Source: Arthrobacter sp. 135MFCol5.1
GTDB taxonomy: Bacteria > Actinomycetota > Actinomycetes > Actinomycetales > Micrococcaceae
Assembly: GCF_000374865.1 (NCBI RefSeq)
Contig: NZ_KB895452.1
Coordinates: 62,001-126,000 of the forward strand
Length of the DNA stretch: 64,000 nt
Direction: 5' to 3'
Below the pieces are notes generated by a model, which searched no databases, was not told the DNA's origin, and saw nothing but the letters and a program-made list of their open reading frames with translations. The translations under genes were made by a program, and so were the position numbers. Below, piece by piece: positions 48,236 to 58,100 of this stretch. Position 1 is the first letter of the stretch; each line of letters starts with the position of its first letter.

Positions 48236-49633
48236 ATGACGATGAAGTCCGCCCCGACCACATCCACCACAGCGCCACCCAAGGCTCCGGCAGGCCACAG
48301 CATGAAGCCGCGCCAGCTCACCATGATGGGGCTGGGCAGCGCCATCGGTGCCGGATTGTTCCTGGGATCGGGCGCCGGCGTGCAGGCGGCCGGCCCGGCG
48401 GTCCTCATCTCCTACCTGGTGGCGGGGACCCTCATCATCCTGGTGATGTGGGCCCTGGGTGAGATGGCAGCCGCGAACCCGAACAGCGGAGCGTTCTCGG
48501 TCTACGCCGCACGCGCCCTGGGCCGCACCGCGGGAGCCACCATCGGGTGGCTTTGGTGGCTGCAGCTGGTTGTGGTGATCGCGGCCGAAGCCCTGGGCGC
48601 GGCCGGCCTGCTGTTCTCCGTCTGGCCCGTGGTGCCGGTCTGGGCGCTGGCACTGCTGTTCATGGTGGTCTTCACCGGAATCAACCTGGCCGGCGTCCGG
48701 AACTTCGGCGAGTTCGAGTTCTGGTTCGCCATCCTCAAGGTGGCCGTCATCGTCCTGTTCCTGGCGGTCGGCGCCGCCTTGCTCCTGGGCCTGCTGCCAG
48801 GCGTCGAGTCCCCCGGCGCGTCAAACCTCACCACCAACTTTGCCCCGCAGGGACTGGGCGGGGTGGCGTCGGCCCTCTTCGTGGTGATCTTCGCGTTCGG
48901 AGGCACGGAAATAGTCTCCGTCGCCGCGGCCGAAACCGAGGATCCCCAGCGCAGCGTCGGCAAAGCCATCCGGACCGTGGTGTGGCGGATCCTGGTGTTC
49001 TACATCGGCTCGGTCTTCGTCATCGCCGCGGTCCTTCCGGCCACGTCCGCGGGCCTTGCCTCGCCTTTCGCCGGAGTGCTCGACGCCGCCCGGATCCCCG
49101 GCGCGTCCACCGCCATCACCCTGGTGGCCGTCGTCGCGCTCCTCTCGGCACTGAACGCGAACCTCTATGGCGCTTCCCGCATGGCGTACTCCCTGGCGCG
49201 GCGGGGCGAGGCGCCGCACCTTCTTGCCCGCCTCAACGCCGCCGGCGTCCCCATGCTTGCCGTTACGGTCTCCGTGGCCTTCGGCTTCATCGCCACTGTG
49301 CTGGAGCTGCTGTTCCCGGAACGGGTCCTGCCCGCGCTGTTCCAGCTGGTGGGCTCCACCTGCCTGGTGGTGTGGGGCAGCGCGCTCGTGTCCCAGCTGA
49401 TCCTGCGGCGCCGCGCCGACCGGGACGGGGCAGCGCTGCCGCTGCGGATGAAGGGATTCCCGGGCTTGACCATCCTGGGACTGGTCCTGCTGGGCCTGAT
49501 CTTCGCCGTCGGCTTCAGCGCCGAGGCCAGCCGGGCCCAGCTCCTGGGCACCTTGGCCCTGATCACCGGCATCGCGCTGGCCTGCGCTGCAGCCGCCCGG
49601 CTCACCAGCCGGAACGGTGCTGCCAGCAGGTAG
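48236..49633 (+). CDS. Amino acid permease (APC superfamily, AAT family)
   Basis: A 465-residue, 12-helix amino acid/proton symporter. The first helix carries the signature MMGLGSAIGAGLFLGSGAGVQ, TM6 carries FVVIFAFGGTEIVSVAAAETEDPQRSVGKAIRTVVWR, and TM8 carries NANLYGASRMAYSLARRGEAP. This pattern matches GABA, proline or aromatic amino acid permeases of the GabP/AroP type. I start at 48236 (MTMKSAPTT) after AAGAAGG. It is divergent from nrtR with 277 nt between, mostly featureless apart from the NrtR site. The substrate is not decided by sequence. Confidence 0.93.
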   Translation: MTMKSAPTTSTTAPPKAPAGHSMKPRQLTMMGLGSAIGAGLFLGSGAGVQAAGPAVLISYLVAGTLIILVMWALGEMAAANPNSGAFSVYAARALGRTAGATIGWLWWLQLVVVIAAEALGAAGLLFSVWPVVPVWALALLFMVVFTGINLAGVRNFGEFEFWFAILKVAVIVLFLAVGAALLLGLLPGVESPGASNLTTNFAPQGLGGVASALFVVIFAFGGTEIVSVAAAETEDPQRSVGKAIRTVVWRILVFYIGSVFVIAAVLPATSAGLASPFAGVLDAARIPGASTAITLVAVVALLSALNANLYGASRMAYSLARRGEAPHLLARLNAAGVPMLAVTVSVAFGFIATVLELLFPERVLPALFQLVGSTCLVVWGSALVSQLILRRRADRDGAALPLRMKGFPGLTILGLVLLGLIFAVGFSAEASRAQLLGTLALITGIALACAAAARLTSRNGAASR

Positions 49634-49712
49634 AGTGAAACTACCTTTCCAAGGAAGACGCACCGACGCGCCGGGTCCGCCTGGGCGCCGTACCTGATGA
49701 GGAACTGACAGC

Positions 49713-50540
49713 ATGAGCGGCAGGCACACCGGACAGCAGCAGGCGCACACGGTCGAGGGCACCGACCCGCAACTCTTCGTGGCGGTGCATGAGCCGGCGG
49801 AGGACGCCGGGCTCCGGCCGGTGCTCCTGCTGCACGGGTTCTCCTCCTCGTCCAAACTCAACTGGGAGGACACAGGCTGGGTGGCCGCCCTGCTGGAGGC
49901 CGGGCGCCGGGTCGTCACCGTGGACCTTCCCGGCCATGGCCGCAGCGGCGCCCCGGAAGACCGGGACTCATACTCCCCCAGCAGGATCAGGGCGGACCTG
50001 CTTCAGGCAGCGTTCGACGCCGGTGCGCGGCCGCTGCACGACGGCGATCCTTCCAGCGGCCTGGACGTGGTGGGATATTCCCTGGGTTCCCGGCTCGCCT
50101 GGGAGTTTGCCGCAACCCAGCCGGAACTCGTCCACAGGCTGGTGCTGGGCGGACCCAACAATACCGACCCGCTGGCAGCCTTCGATCTGCGGGCCGCCCA
50201 GGATTACCTGGCGGACGGCACGCCGATCGCTGACGAATCGACGGCCCAGCTGCTGAAGATGGCGCTGCTGCTGCCGAGCAACAACATCTTCGCGTTGTTG
50301 TCGCTCGTGGAAGCCATCAAGGCGGAGCCCTACGACCCCGCCGAAGCGGTGCCCCACGTACCCATGCTCCTGGTTGCCGGGGACAAGGACGAACGGGCCG
50401 GCACGCTGCCCCACCTCGCAGAACTGGCGCGCGGAGCCGGGTCTATGGCCGAGCAGCTGCTCCTGCCGGGCCGGAACCACACCAACGCCATCACCAGCAG
50501 GGCCTTCAAGCAGGCCGCCATTTCCTTCCTGGGTGTGTAG
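49713..50540 (+). CDS. Alpha/beta-fold hydrolase
   Basis: A 275-residue cytosolic serine hydrolase. The oxyanion region is LLLHGFSSSS, the nucleophile elbow is VGYSLGSRLAW, the acid is in LLVAGDKDERA and the catalytic His in LLPGRNHTNAI. The overall pattern resembles esterase/MenH-like hydrolases. GAGGAA precedes the ATG. It follows the permease on the same strand (79 nt) and precedes the phosphoribosyltransferase; a functional link is not obvious. Confidence 0.92.
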   Translation: MSGRHTGQQQAHTVEGTDPQLFVAVHEPAEDAGLRPVLLLHGFSSSSKLNWEDTGWVAALLEAGRRVVTVDLPGHGRSGAPEDRDSYSPSRIRADLLQAAFDAGARPLHDGDPSSGLDVVGYSLGSRLAWEFAATQPELVHRLVLGGPNNTDPLAAFDLRAAQDYLADGTPIADESTAQLLKMALLLPSNNIFALLSLVEAIKAEPYDPAEAVPHVPMLLVAGDKDERAGTLPHLAELARGAGSMAEQLLLPGRNHTNAITSRAFKQAAISFLGV

Positions 50541-50608
50541 CCACCGGCGGCACCCGGCCGCCCCACGGGCTTTCGTTCACACCGGGCCCGGCCCGCGGGG
50601 AGGGACAG

Positions 50609-51310
50609 ATGCCGACGCGTTTTGAAGACCGCACGGAAGCGGGGGTGCGCCTGGCTGCCGCGCTTTCAGCGTTCCAGGAGCGGCCCGGCACCGTGGTCCT
50701 TGGCCTTGCCCGCGGCGGCATCCCGGTAGCGGCGGCCACAGCACGTGCCCTCCACCTTCCCTTGGGTGCTGTCCTGGTGCGGAAGCTGGGGATCCCCGGC
50801 TATGAAGAAACCGCCTACGGTGCCCTGGCCTGGACATCTGGAAGGATCGTCCGGCTGATCAACAAGCCCCTGCGGGAGCGGGTCCTCCAGCACGGCGTTC
50901 GCCGGGAGTGGCTGGATGGCGTGGAGGACCGCGAACGCAGCGAAATCCTGCGCCGGGCCGCCCTGTATCCGGGAACCGGCCTGGACCTGGCCGGCAAGGC
51001 CGTCCTGCTCGTGGATGACGGCCTGGCCACCGGCGCCACCATGCGGGCCGCCGTCGAAGCCGTGCGCGCCGGCGGTGCGGCAACCGTGGTGGCCGCAGCT
51101 CCGGTGGGTTCCGTTGACGCCGAGGCCTCGCTGGAGCGCGTGTGCGACGCCGTCGTATGCCTGCACCTGCCGGGAAAGTTCCGGGCCGTGGGCAGCTTCT
51201 ACCGGCACTTCGGGCAGCTGACCGACGACGACGCCATCACCGCGCTGCGGCAGGGACCGCCGCTGCCGCACGCCGCAGGCCCGGAGCAAAGTCCGGGCCT
51301 GCGGAGCTGA
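50609..51310 (+). CDS. Phosphoribosyltransferase-domain protein
   Basis: A 233-residue type I phosphoribosyltransferase-like protein. The PRPP-binding motif is VLLVDDGLATGATM (about residues 132-145), with an N-terminal VVLGLARGGIPVA loop and LVRKLGIPGYEETAYGAL hood region. It belongs to the group of uncharacterised PRTases often annotated near dienelactone-hydrolase-like domains; here it stands alone. GGGAGGGACAG gives a strong Shine-Dalgarno. The substrate base is unknown. Confidence 0.9.
   Translation: MPTRFEDRTEAGVRLAAALSAFQERPGTVVLGLARGGIPVAAATARALHLPLGAVLVRKLGIPGYEETAYGALAWTSGRIVRLINKPLRERVLQHGVRREWLDGVEDRERSEILRRAALYPGTGLDLAGKAVLLVDDGLATGATMRAAVEAVRAGGAATVVAAAPVGSVDAEASLERVCDAVVCLHLPGKFRAVGSFYRHFGQLTDDDAITALRQGPPLPHAAGPEQSPGLRS
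51273..51304. terminator. Hairpin inside the phosphoribosyltransferase 3' end
   Basis: CCGCAGGCCCGGA and TCCGGGCCTGCGG form a perfect 13-bp stem with a 6-nt loop. The whole structure lies within the last codons of the gene, ending 6 nt before its final base. It probably serves as a shared terminator with the convergent transporter gene. Confidence 0.65.
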
Positions 51311-51338
51311 GGACCGGCGAGCCGGCCACGCAACGGTG

Positions 51339-52673
51339 TTAGTGGTGGCTGCTGACGCCCAGCGGCCGCCCCTTGGTTTCCTTGGCCAGCACCACGCCGA
51401 GGGCGGAGATGACGCACAGGACCATGATGTAGATGCCGATCGAACCGGCCCACTTGGTGGACTGCAGCAGGGATTCGGCGATGGTGGCGGCAAAGGCCCC
51501 GCCCAGGATGGCGCCAAAGGCGTATCCAATGGAGATGCCGGAGTACCGCACTTCGGCCGGGAACATCTCGGCGTACATGGCGGACATGGGGCCGTAGGAA
51601 AGGCCCAGGCCAACGGTCAGGACGAACAGGGCCACCCCGTACAGGACGATGTCCTTGGTGTCGATCAGCGCGAACATGGGGATCATCCAGGCGAACACGA
51701 TGGCGTAGCCGATCAGGAACGTCTTGACGCGGCCGATCCGGTCGGACAACCAGCCGCCCACCAGCGTGAAGATCAGCCAGCCGAAGGAGGCCAGGGTGGT
51801 GGCGAGCAGGATCTGCGGGGTCGGCATCTTCAGGGTCTTGGTGGCGTAGGAGATGAAGAAGGCGATGAGCAGGTAGCCGGCTGCGTTGTTGCCGATGAAG
51901 ATCATGGTCGAGTAAAGGACGGGCTTCTTGTGGTTGCGGACCAGTTCACCCAGGGGCGCCTTGCTTTCCTTCTTCCGCAGTGCCATTTCCTGGAAGACCG
52001 GGCTCTCGGCCACGGCGCGGCGGATCAGGTAGCCCACCACGATCAGCACGATGGACAGCAGGAACGGCACCCGCCAGCCCCAGGCTGCGAAGTCTTCCTT
52101 GGACATGCCGGTGTTGAGGAAGAACAAGAGGCCGGTGGCCAGGATCATGCCCACCGGGACACCGATCTGCGGGTAGGCGCCGAACAGGCCGCGGCGGTTC
52201 AATGGTGCGTGCTCAACGGCCATCAGCGCGGCCCCGCCCCATTCACCGCCTGCCGAGAAGCCCTGAATGATCCGCAGCACGATCAACAGGACTGGGGCCC
52301 AAGCCCCGATCTGCGCGTAGGTGGGGAGCACGCCGATCAGTGCGGTGGCCGCACCCATCATCACCAGGGTGAAGACCAGCATGGCCTTGCGTCCCAGGCG
52401 GTCGCCGAGGTGCCCGGCAATGACGGCGCCCAGGGGTCGGAACAGGAAGCTGATGCCGATGAGGGCGAAGGACAGGATCTGCGCCAAGCCCGGGTTGGAC
52501 TCGTTCAGCGGTGCAAGGAACAGCGGCGACAGCAGCGTCGCGGTCAGCTGGGCAAAAATGAAGAAGTCGTACCACTCGATGGTGGTGCCTACGAGGGTGC
52601 CCGCGAGGACTTTGCGCTCTTCAGTCCGGCTGCTGGGGCCGGCGGGTGTGTCCACCTTGGAAGGTGTGGTCAT
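51339..52673 (-). CDS. MHS-family MFS transporter
   Basis: A 444-residue, 12-helix metabolite:proton symporter of the MHS family (ProP, ShiA, KgtP relatives). Family marks are GTTIEWYDFFIFAQLTATLL at TM1, GHLGDRLGRKAMLVFTLVMMG between TM2 and TM3, RIIQGFSAGGEWGGAALMAVEHAP at TM4 and GGWLSDRIGRVKTFLIG in the second half. Substrates of the family include organic acids, shikimate and betaines. ATGGAGTTTAA precedes the ATG. A divergent IclR gene suggests regulated uptake of an organic or aromatic acid; that is inference. Confidence 0.95.
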   Translation of the reverse strand: MTTPSKVDTPAGPSSRTEERKVLAGTLVGTTIEWYDFFIFAQLTATLLSPLFLAPLNESNPGLAQILSFALIGISFLFRPLGAVIAGHLGDRLGRKAMLVFTLVMMGAATALIGVLPTYAQIGAWAPVLLIVLRIIQGFSAGGEWGGAALMAVEHAPLNRRGLFGAYPQIGVPVGMILATGLLFFLNTGMSKEDFAAWGWRVPFLLSIVLIVVGYLIRRAVAESPVFQEMALRKKESKAPLGELVRNHKKPVLYSTMIFIGNNAAGYLLIAFFISYATKTLKMPTPQILLATTLASFGWLIFTLVGGWLSDRIGRVKTFLIGYAIVFAWMIPMFALIDTKDIVLYGVALFVLTVGLGLSYGPMSAMYAEMFPAEVRYSGISIGYAFGAILGGAFAATIAESLLQSTKWAGSIGIYIMVLCVISALGVVLAKETKGRPLGVSSHH

Positions 52674-52821
52674 TTAAACTCCATTGTTTTTATTGGGCAG
52701 CGGTGCCGCCCGGACGCCTCAGGATTACCGACAGAACGGTCAGTTAGTTAGCAGGGTACTACGAAAACGTGATGCGGGACACGGAAGGACCGGCCTGGGT
52801 GGGGCCCGCCACCAACTGCGT

Positions 52822-52858
52822 GTTCGATAATGGAACTCACTGTTCGTATAGAGGACAA
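52822..52858. promoter_or_regulatory. Candidate IclR binding sites
   Basis: GTTC-GATAATG-GAAC (52822-52836) is an inverted repeat, and TGTTCGATAA (52821-52830) is nearly repeated as TGTTCGTATA (52841-52850). They lie between the divergent MHS transporter and IclR genes. Repeated GTTCG half sites suit an IclR dimer or tetramer. This is inference from position. Confidence 0.45.
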
Positions 52859-52923
52859 TACAGTCACGACGCGGCGAGGACAAGGGTCCTGTGCCCGCAG
52901 TTTCGGCAACCTAGGATGGACAC

Positions 52924-53658
52924 ATGACTCCTCCCGCCGCAGCGCAGGCCGGAGCGGCCCTGCCGCAGGCTTCCCCGTCCCAGACCCTGTCGCGCGGTAT
53001 CCGTGCCCTCGAGATCCTGGCGGCCGCTCCGGGACCGTTGACCATCGCCGAGCTTGCGGACGCCATGGGTGTCCACCGCTCGGTCGCCTACCGGATCCTG
53101 CGTACCCTGGAGGACCATTCGCTCCTGGTGCGCGACGATGCGGGCCGGGTGCAGCCCGGCCCGGGCCTCGCGGTCCTGGCCCGCGGCGTCTCCCGCAACC
53201 TGCAGAGCGCCGCGCTTCCTGAGCTGACCCAGCTGGCAAACTCGCTGAACATGACGGCCTTCGTGGCCGTGTGGGACCACCATGACTGCATCACCCTGGT
53301 CACGGTGGAACCGCGGCACTCCGGAGCCACTGTGGCCCAGCACCCGGGAACCCGGCATCCCATCAACGCCGGGGCACCCGGGATCGCCATCCAGTCCGCC
53401 CTGACGGAGGCCGAGTGGAACAGGCTGGGGACCGGGATTCCCTACCGTCCGGAGGCCACCGAGGCGCGCCGGAAGGGATACTCCGCCAGCCATGACGAGG
53501 TCATCGCCGGAGTTTCCTCCCTGGCGGCGCCTGTCCGGGTGCCCGGCGGCCGGCCGGCCGCCCTCGCCGTCGTCTACATCCGGTCGGCCCACGACCCCGA
53601 GGCCGTGGGTACCGCCATTGCCGAGAGCGCGGCCCGGATCGAGAGCCAGCTGGCCTGA
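52924..53658 (+). CDS. IclR-family transcriptional regulator
   Basis: A 244-residue regulator. The N-terminal winged helix (SQTLSRGIRALEILAAAPGPLTIAELADAMGVHRSVAYRILRTLEDHSLL) precedes an effector domain with the GAT-containing EPRHSGATVAQHPGTRHP segment and the C-terminal GVSSLAAPVR strand. A TAGGAT -10 box (52912-52917) lies 6 nt before the ATG with no Shine-Dalgarno, implying a leaderless message. It probably regulates the divergent MHS transporter. IclR proteins often sense aromatic or organic acids. Confidence 0.94.
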   Translation: MTPPAAAQAGAALPQASPSQTLSRGIRALEILAAAPGPLTIAELADAMGVHRSVAYRILRTLEDHSLLVRDDAGRVQPGPGLAVLARGVSRNLQSAALPELTQLANSLNMTAFVAVWDHHDCITLVTVEPRHSGATVAQHPGTRHPINAGAPGIAIQSALTEAEWNRLGTGIPYRPEATEARRKGYSASHDEVIAGVSSLAAPVRVPGGRPAALAVVYIRSAHDPEAVGTAIAESAARIESQLA

Positions 53659-53689
53659 GCCGGTGGACCGCCGGCCACGGGTTCGGCCG

Positions 53690-55030
53690 TCAGCGCCGCC
53701 GGCGGAGTGCGACGGCGGTCCCCGCACCAAGCAGTGCCAACGCTGCGGCCGCGCACACCGGGACCAGGAACGCCGCGCCTGCCCCATGGATCTGGGCCAG
53801 CTGCCCGCCAATGGCTGAGCCCACCGCCGTACCGGCGACAATGCCGCTGGCCAGGCCGGTCATCACGGTGCCCAGGCGGCCGGCGGGAGCCAAAGTGCCG
53901 CCGACGGCAAACACCGTGACCATGACCGGCCCCACCGGAAGCCCAAGGACCAGCAGGACTGCCGCCATCATGGGCAGGGACGATGGCAACAGCAGCAGGA
54001 CGGCAAGCGCGGCCATGATGACTGCGCACACCACCCAGCGCAGGGCCAGGCCTGCCTTGCGCGGCCAGTAGGCAACCGAGAGCGCAGCGGCCGCAGAGCT
54101 TAGGCCCATGACCGCGTACAGCAATCCCGCGATCTCCGCACCCGCCAGGCCGGCGGAGAAAGCACTGAGGGCCGCTTGGGTGGACCCAAAGAACGTGCCC
54201 ATGCAGACCATCGCCACCACGGGCAGTGCCACGGCCAAGGGCAGCCTTCGGGATGTCTCAGCGCCCGCGCCTTTCCTGCCCCGGGCGTGCCGGGTGACCG
54301 GCACGGCCCGATGGGTGGGGTGAACGGCAAACGCCGGGACAAGCGTGATGGTCAGGGCAGCGGCCAGGGCCAGCGGCAGCCAGGGCGCCACCAGGCTGGC
54401 AAGCGCCCCCACGAGCGCGGGCCCCAGGACAAAGGTCACTTCGTCAGCAGTACTTTCGTAGGAGAGCGCGGTGTCCAGGTCGCGTTGGCCGCGGACGTCG
54501 GCGCCGGCACCGGCCGCGGCTCTTGTCAGTGACATCCACCGGACCCTGGCCAGCGGACCCACCTGCGGGCACGTTGCTCCGGCAGCAAAGGCCGCTGCCA
54601 GGACTCCCAGCGGGAATCCGCCGGTTTTTCCGGCGGCAAAGGCGGCCAGGACCAGCACCAGCACGGCCACTGTGTTGAGCACTGCCGATACCAGCAGCAC
54701 GGGGCGTTGTCCACGCCTGTCGGCCAGTGCCCCAAGGAAGGGAGCGCCCAGTGCCGAGCCAATGCCTACTGCGCCGGCGGCCGTCCCTCCGACGGCAAAG
54801 GAGCCGCTGACGGAGGTCACCAAGGTCAGGGTGCCCACGGTCAGCATGGCCAGCGGCAGCCGCGCGAAAAGTCCCAGCGGAAGAAAAGTCTTGCCGGCGA
54901 GTTCGGGGAGGCGCGCGAAGCGGCCTGCTGCCGTTCCACCGGAATCCCGGGCAGAGTCGTCCCTGGCGGAAGGGCCCGTGCTTCGGGCCGGAGCGTCGCG
55001 GGTGGTTGAAGGGGTGGTATGAGGTGTCAA
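53690..55030 (-). CDS. MFS transporter (exporter-like)
   Basis: A 446-residue, 12-helix major facilitator. About 45 hydrophilic residues precede TM1 (LFARLPLAMLTVGTLTLVTSVSGSFAVGG), and the loop 2-3 motif is GALADRRGQRPVL. The fold resembles small exporters of the EmrD/YfmO type; the substrate is unknown. The open frame begins at TTG 55030 after a poor Shine-Dalgarno. A strong Shine-Dalgarno (GGGAGGAGGG) and ATG lie just upstream in the same frame but are cut off by a TGA (see 55043-55057), so the true start is uncertain. Confidence 0.85.
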   Translation of the reverse strand: MTPHTTPSTTRDAPARSTGPSARDDSARDSGGTAAGRFARLPELAGKTFLPLGLFARLPLAMLTVGTLTLVTSVSGSFAVGGTAAGAVGIGSALGAPFLGALADRRGQRPVLLVSAVLNTVAVLVLVLAAFAAGKTGGFPLGVLAAAFAAGATCPQVGPLARVRWMSLTRAAAGAGADVRGQRDLDTALSYESTADEVTFVLGPALVGALASLVAPWLPLALAAALTITLVPAFAVHPTHRAVPVTRHARGRKGAGAETSRRLPLAVALPVVAMVCMGTFFGSTQAALSAFSAGLAGAEIAGLLYAVMGLSSAAAALSVAYWPRKAGLALRWVVCAVIMAALAVLLLLPSSLPMMAAVLLVLGLPVGPVMVTVFAVGGTLAPAGRLGTVMTGLASGIVAGTAVGSAIGGQLAQIHGAGAAFLVPVCAAAALALLGAGTAVALRRRR

Positions 55031-55042
55031 TTCCGGGCTCGT

Positions 55043-55057
55043 TCAATCCATGCGCAT
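55043..55057 (-). CDS. Four-codon upstream ORF (MRMD) before the MFS gene
   Basis: ATG-CGC-ATG-GAT-TGA, preceded by GGAGG with a 7-nt spacer, ends 12 nt before the TTG of the MFS gene and is in the same frame. The Shine-Dalgarno lies in the loop of an 8-bp stem (GCGCATCG at 55052-55059 with CGATGCGC at 55070-55077). It may be a regulatory minimal ORF, or the TGA may be a mutation or sequencing error in the true N-terminus. Confidence 0.4.
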   Translation of the reverse strand: MRMD

Positions 55058-55113
55058 CGTCCCTCCTCCCGATGCGCGCAACCCGGTAACGCGGTCCAGT
55101 ATATCCGCCGGGG

Positions 55114-58100
55114 TCAGGAAAGTGCGTCCACGCTTTCAGATATCCGCAGCGTGGAGCCGTTCCGGCTCTTGAGCACCTGCAGTTGGGTGCCAATCCGCTG
55201 TTTCATCTCGGCCACATGGCTGACCAGCCCCACCACGCGGCCGCCGTCGCGGAGGCCTTCGAGGGCGTCCATGACTTGTTCAAGGGACTGTTCATCCAGG
55301 CTGCCGAAGCCTTCGTCAACGAACAGGGTCTCAATTTCAACGCCGCCTGACTCCTGCTGGACCACATCCGCCAGGCCCAGGGCCAGCGACAGCGACGCCA
55401 TAAAGGATTCGCCGCCGGACAGTGTGGACGTGTCGCGGCGGAAGCCCGTCCACTGGTCCACCACTTCAAGGCCCAATCCCGATTTGGCACCGCGGGCCGC
55501 CTTGGCATCGGTGTGCTGCAACAGGTAGCGGCCATCGCTCATGGCCACCAGGCGCTCCGATGCGGCATGGGCGACCTGTTCCAGCCGCGCGGCCAGGACG
55601 TAGCTGTTCAGGCTCATCCGGTAGGTGTTCTCCCCCCTGCCCGCGGCCGCTTCGGCCAGCCCGGCGAGCATCTGTGCCCGCTCGGCCGGTTCCCGGGACG
55701 AGGACGCCAGGTCCTCATATTCCGCCGCTATCGAGGTAAGGGCCGCCAGGCACCGGCGGGCCAGTCCTGCGGCGAGATCAGCCTCCCGGGCGTCATGGTG
55801 CGCGGCAGCAGCCTGGCTGCGGAGTACCTCGAGCCGTTCATCGTCGGGTAGGAAGCCGTCTCCTGCTTCGGCCATGGCCAGCACCAGGTCCTCCGACTCG
55901 AACAGCCCGGCTACCCGGGCAGCTTCCTCCCCGGCCGTGCGGACCTCAGCTTCGAGTGCTGCCACTTCCGCAGCTCCCAGCAGTTGGCTGCGAACCTCGG
56001 CGGCAGAGGCGAAACCCGCCCCCGGCAGGGCAAGCTCGAGGTTCTCCTCCGCTTCGGCGGCCTGCGCCCTGGCGGTGTCCAGCCGTGATTGCGCTTCAAC
56101 AGCCTTATCCAGGACCGCCACGGCGTCTTCAAGGACCCGCAGCCGCCGGTTCAAGGTGCGGTGGTTTCCGCGCAGGCCGGCAAGGGCCCCGTCCAGTGCG
56201 GCAGCCTGTTCGGCGAGGTCGGCGAGCAGGACAGCGGTGTGGGACAGCTCAGCCTCCGCGTCTGACAGCGCGGAGCGGGCCTGTTCGATACCTGCATCGA
56301 GTGCCTCCAGCCGTTGCCGCTGTTCCTGGAGCTCTTCCGCGGCCTGTTCGGCGGCCTCTGCCGCAGCCAACGCCTCCTCGGCCCCTGTGCGGGCCTCGGC
56401 CACGGGGATGGTCCCGCCTTGTCCGGCGAGGACGGCCACCGTTTGCTCGGCTTCGGCGCGTTCGGTGCTGACAGCGCTGTGGGCTGCCTCGGCCGCTTCA
56501 TAGGCGGCGTGGGCCTCTTCCTCGGCCTGGGCCAGCGACGGTCCTTCCGTGCCGGATCCCGCCGGCGCCGGATGTTCTCCGCTTCCACAGACCGGGCAGG
56601 GCTCACCGGCCACCAGTTTGGCGGCAAGCTCGGATGCGGCGTTGGCGAGCCGGACCTCCCGCAGGTCCAGCCACCGGCCTTTCGCCTCCAGCAGGCTTTC
56701 CCGTGAGTCGTCGTATCGGGCGTTCACGAGGTCCCGGCCCTTCATGGCCGTCCCGTACCGCCGGACGACGTCGAGAAGTTCCGTGGCAGCGGCCGCCTCC
56801 TTGCGGCGGAGCGCGGCGTCGGCGGCACGGGGCTCCAGCTGGCCCATGGTTCCGGCCAGCAGCTCCCGGTCCGCCAGCAACTGCGCAACCCGGCTTCCCA
56901 GCGTCTCCACGTCCAGCCTGAGTTCGTCCTGCCGGCCGGCCAGGCTGCGGTGGCGCCCATACAGCTCCTGCAGCCTCTGCTCATCCGGCAGCCGTGCTTC
57001 GACGACAGCCAGCAGCGACCGAAGCCGGGCCAGCTCCTGGGCGGCCCCCGGCACGATTTCCGCCGTATTGTGGCCTACGGAGCCCGAGTGGGTTTGGACC
57101 GGCGGCACGGCGGCTTCATCCGCGCCCAAGTTGAGCTGGGCGAGTTCGGTACTGTCCGCGGCAGCCATCCTGAGGAGGGTCATGGCGGCCTCAGCGGCGC
57201 CCCCGGCGCTTTGCACTTTGCCGGCCGCCGCATCCACCGCGCGCAGCTGTCCCTGGAGGACTTCCGCCTCGCGGTGCCGGCCCAGCCGGGCAGCGAGTTC
57301 TTCCTGCCGTGCTGCCCCGTCCTTCACGGCCTGCTGCCGCACGGTGGCCGCTTGGAGTTTGCGGGCCCGCTCGTGCCGTGCGGTTTCCCGTTCCACGTCA
57401 CTGCGGCGTTCCTGGCTGAGGGATGTCGCGCCCGCTGCGTGCTCCGTGAGCTCTGCCAGTCGCGCAGCAACAGCGGCCTGCAACCAGCCAAGCCTGCCGG
57501 CGGTATCCTCTGGCGCCGGTGCCCCGTCCTGCGGGAGCTGGAGCGGCGCGGCCTCGGTTTCGGCACGGGCCGCCAGCATACCCAGCTGGCCGACCAGGGC
57601 GGCAACGTCATCCCTGGCCGCGGCGGCCTGGCGGGACAGTTCCTGTTCCAGGGCTTCAAACCGCTGCGTCCCGAAGAGTTTCTGCAGCAGGTCAAGGCGG
57701 TCCGCAGCTTTGGACCTGAGGAACGCGGCGAATTCCCCCTGCGGCAGCATGATGACCCGGGTGAACTGTTCACGGTCCATGCCCAGCAACGCCATGATCT
57801 CTGTTCCGGCCTCGTCATTGCGGGCAGATTTTTCCACCCAGGTTCCGCCGACGCGTTCACGGAGCAGGGTTTTGGCCTGCTGGGTGGTGAAACCGTTCCT
57901 GCCCCGTGCACTGGGCTTGTCCCATGCGGGCGAGCGGGTGACCTCGAAGCGGCGCCCCTGGGCGGAGAATTCGCAGGTTACGGCCGGCTCCTGGCCGGGC
58001 TCCGCATGGTCGCTGCGGAGCCGCTTGCCGTCCTGCCGGGCACCCGGAACGGATCCGTACAGGGCAAAACAGATGGCGTCGAGGACGCTGGTCTTGCCCG

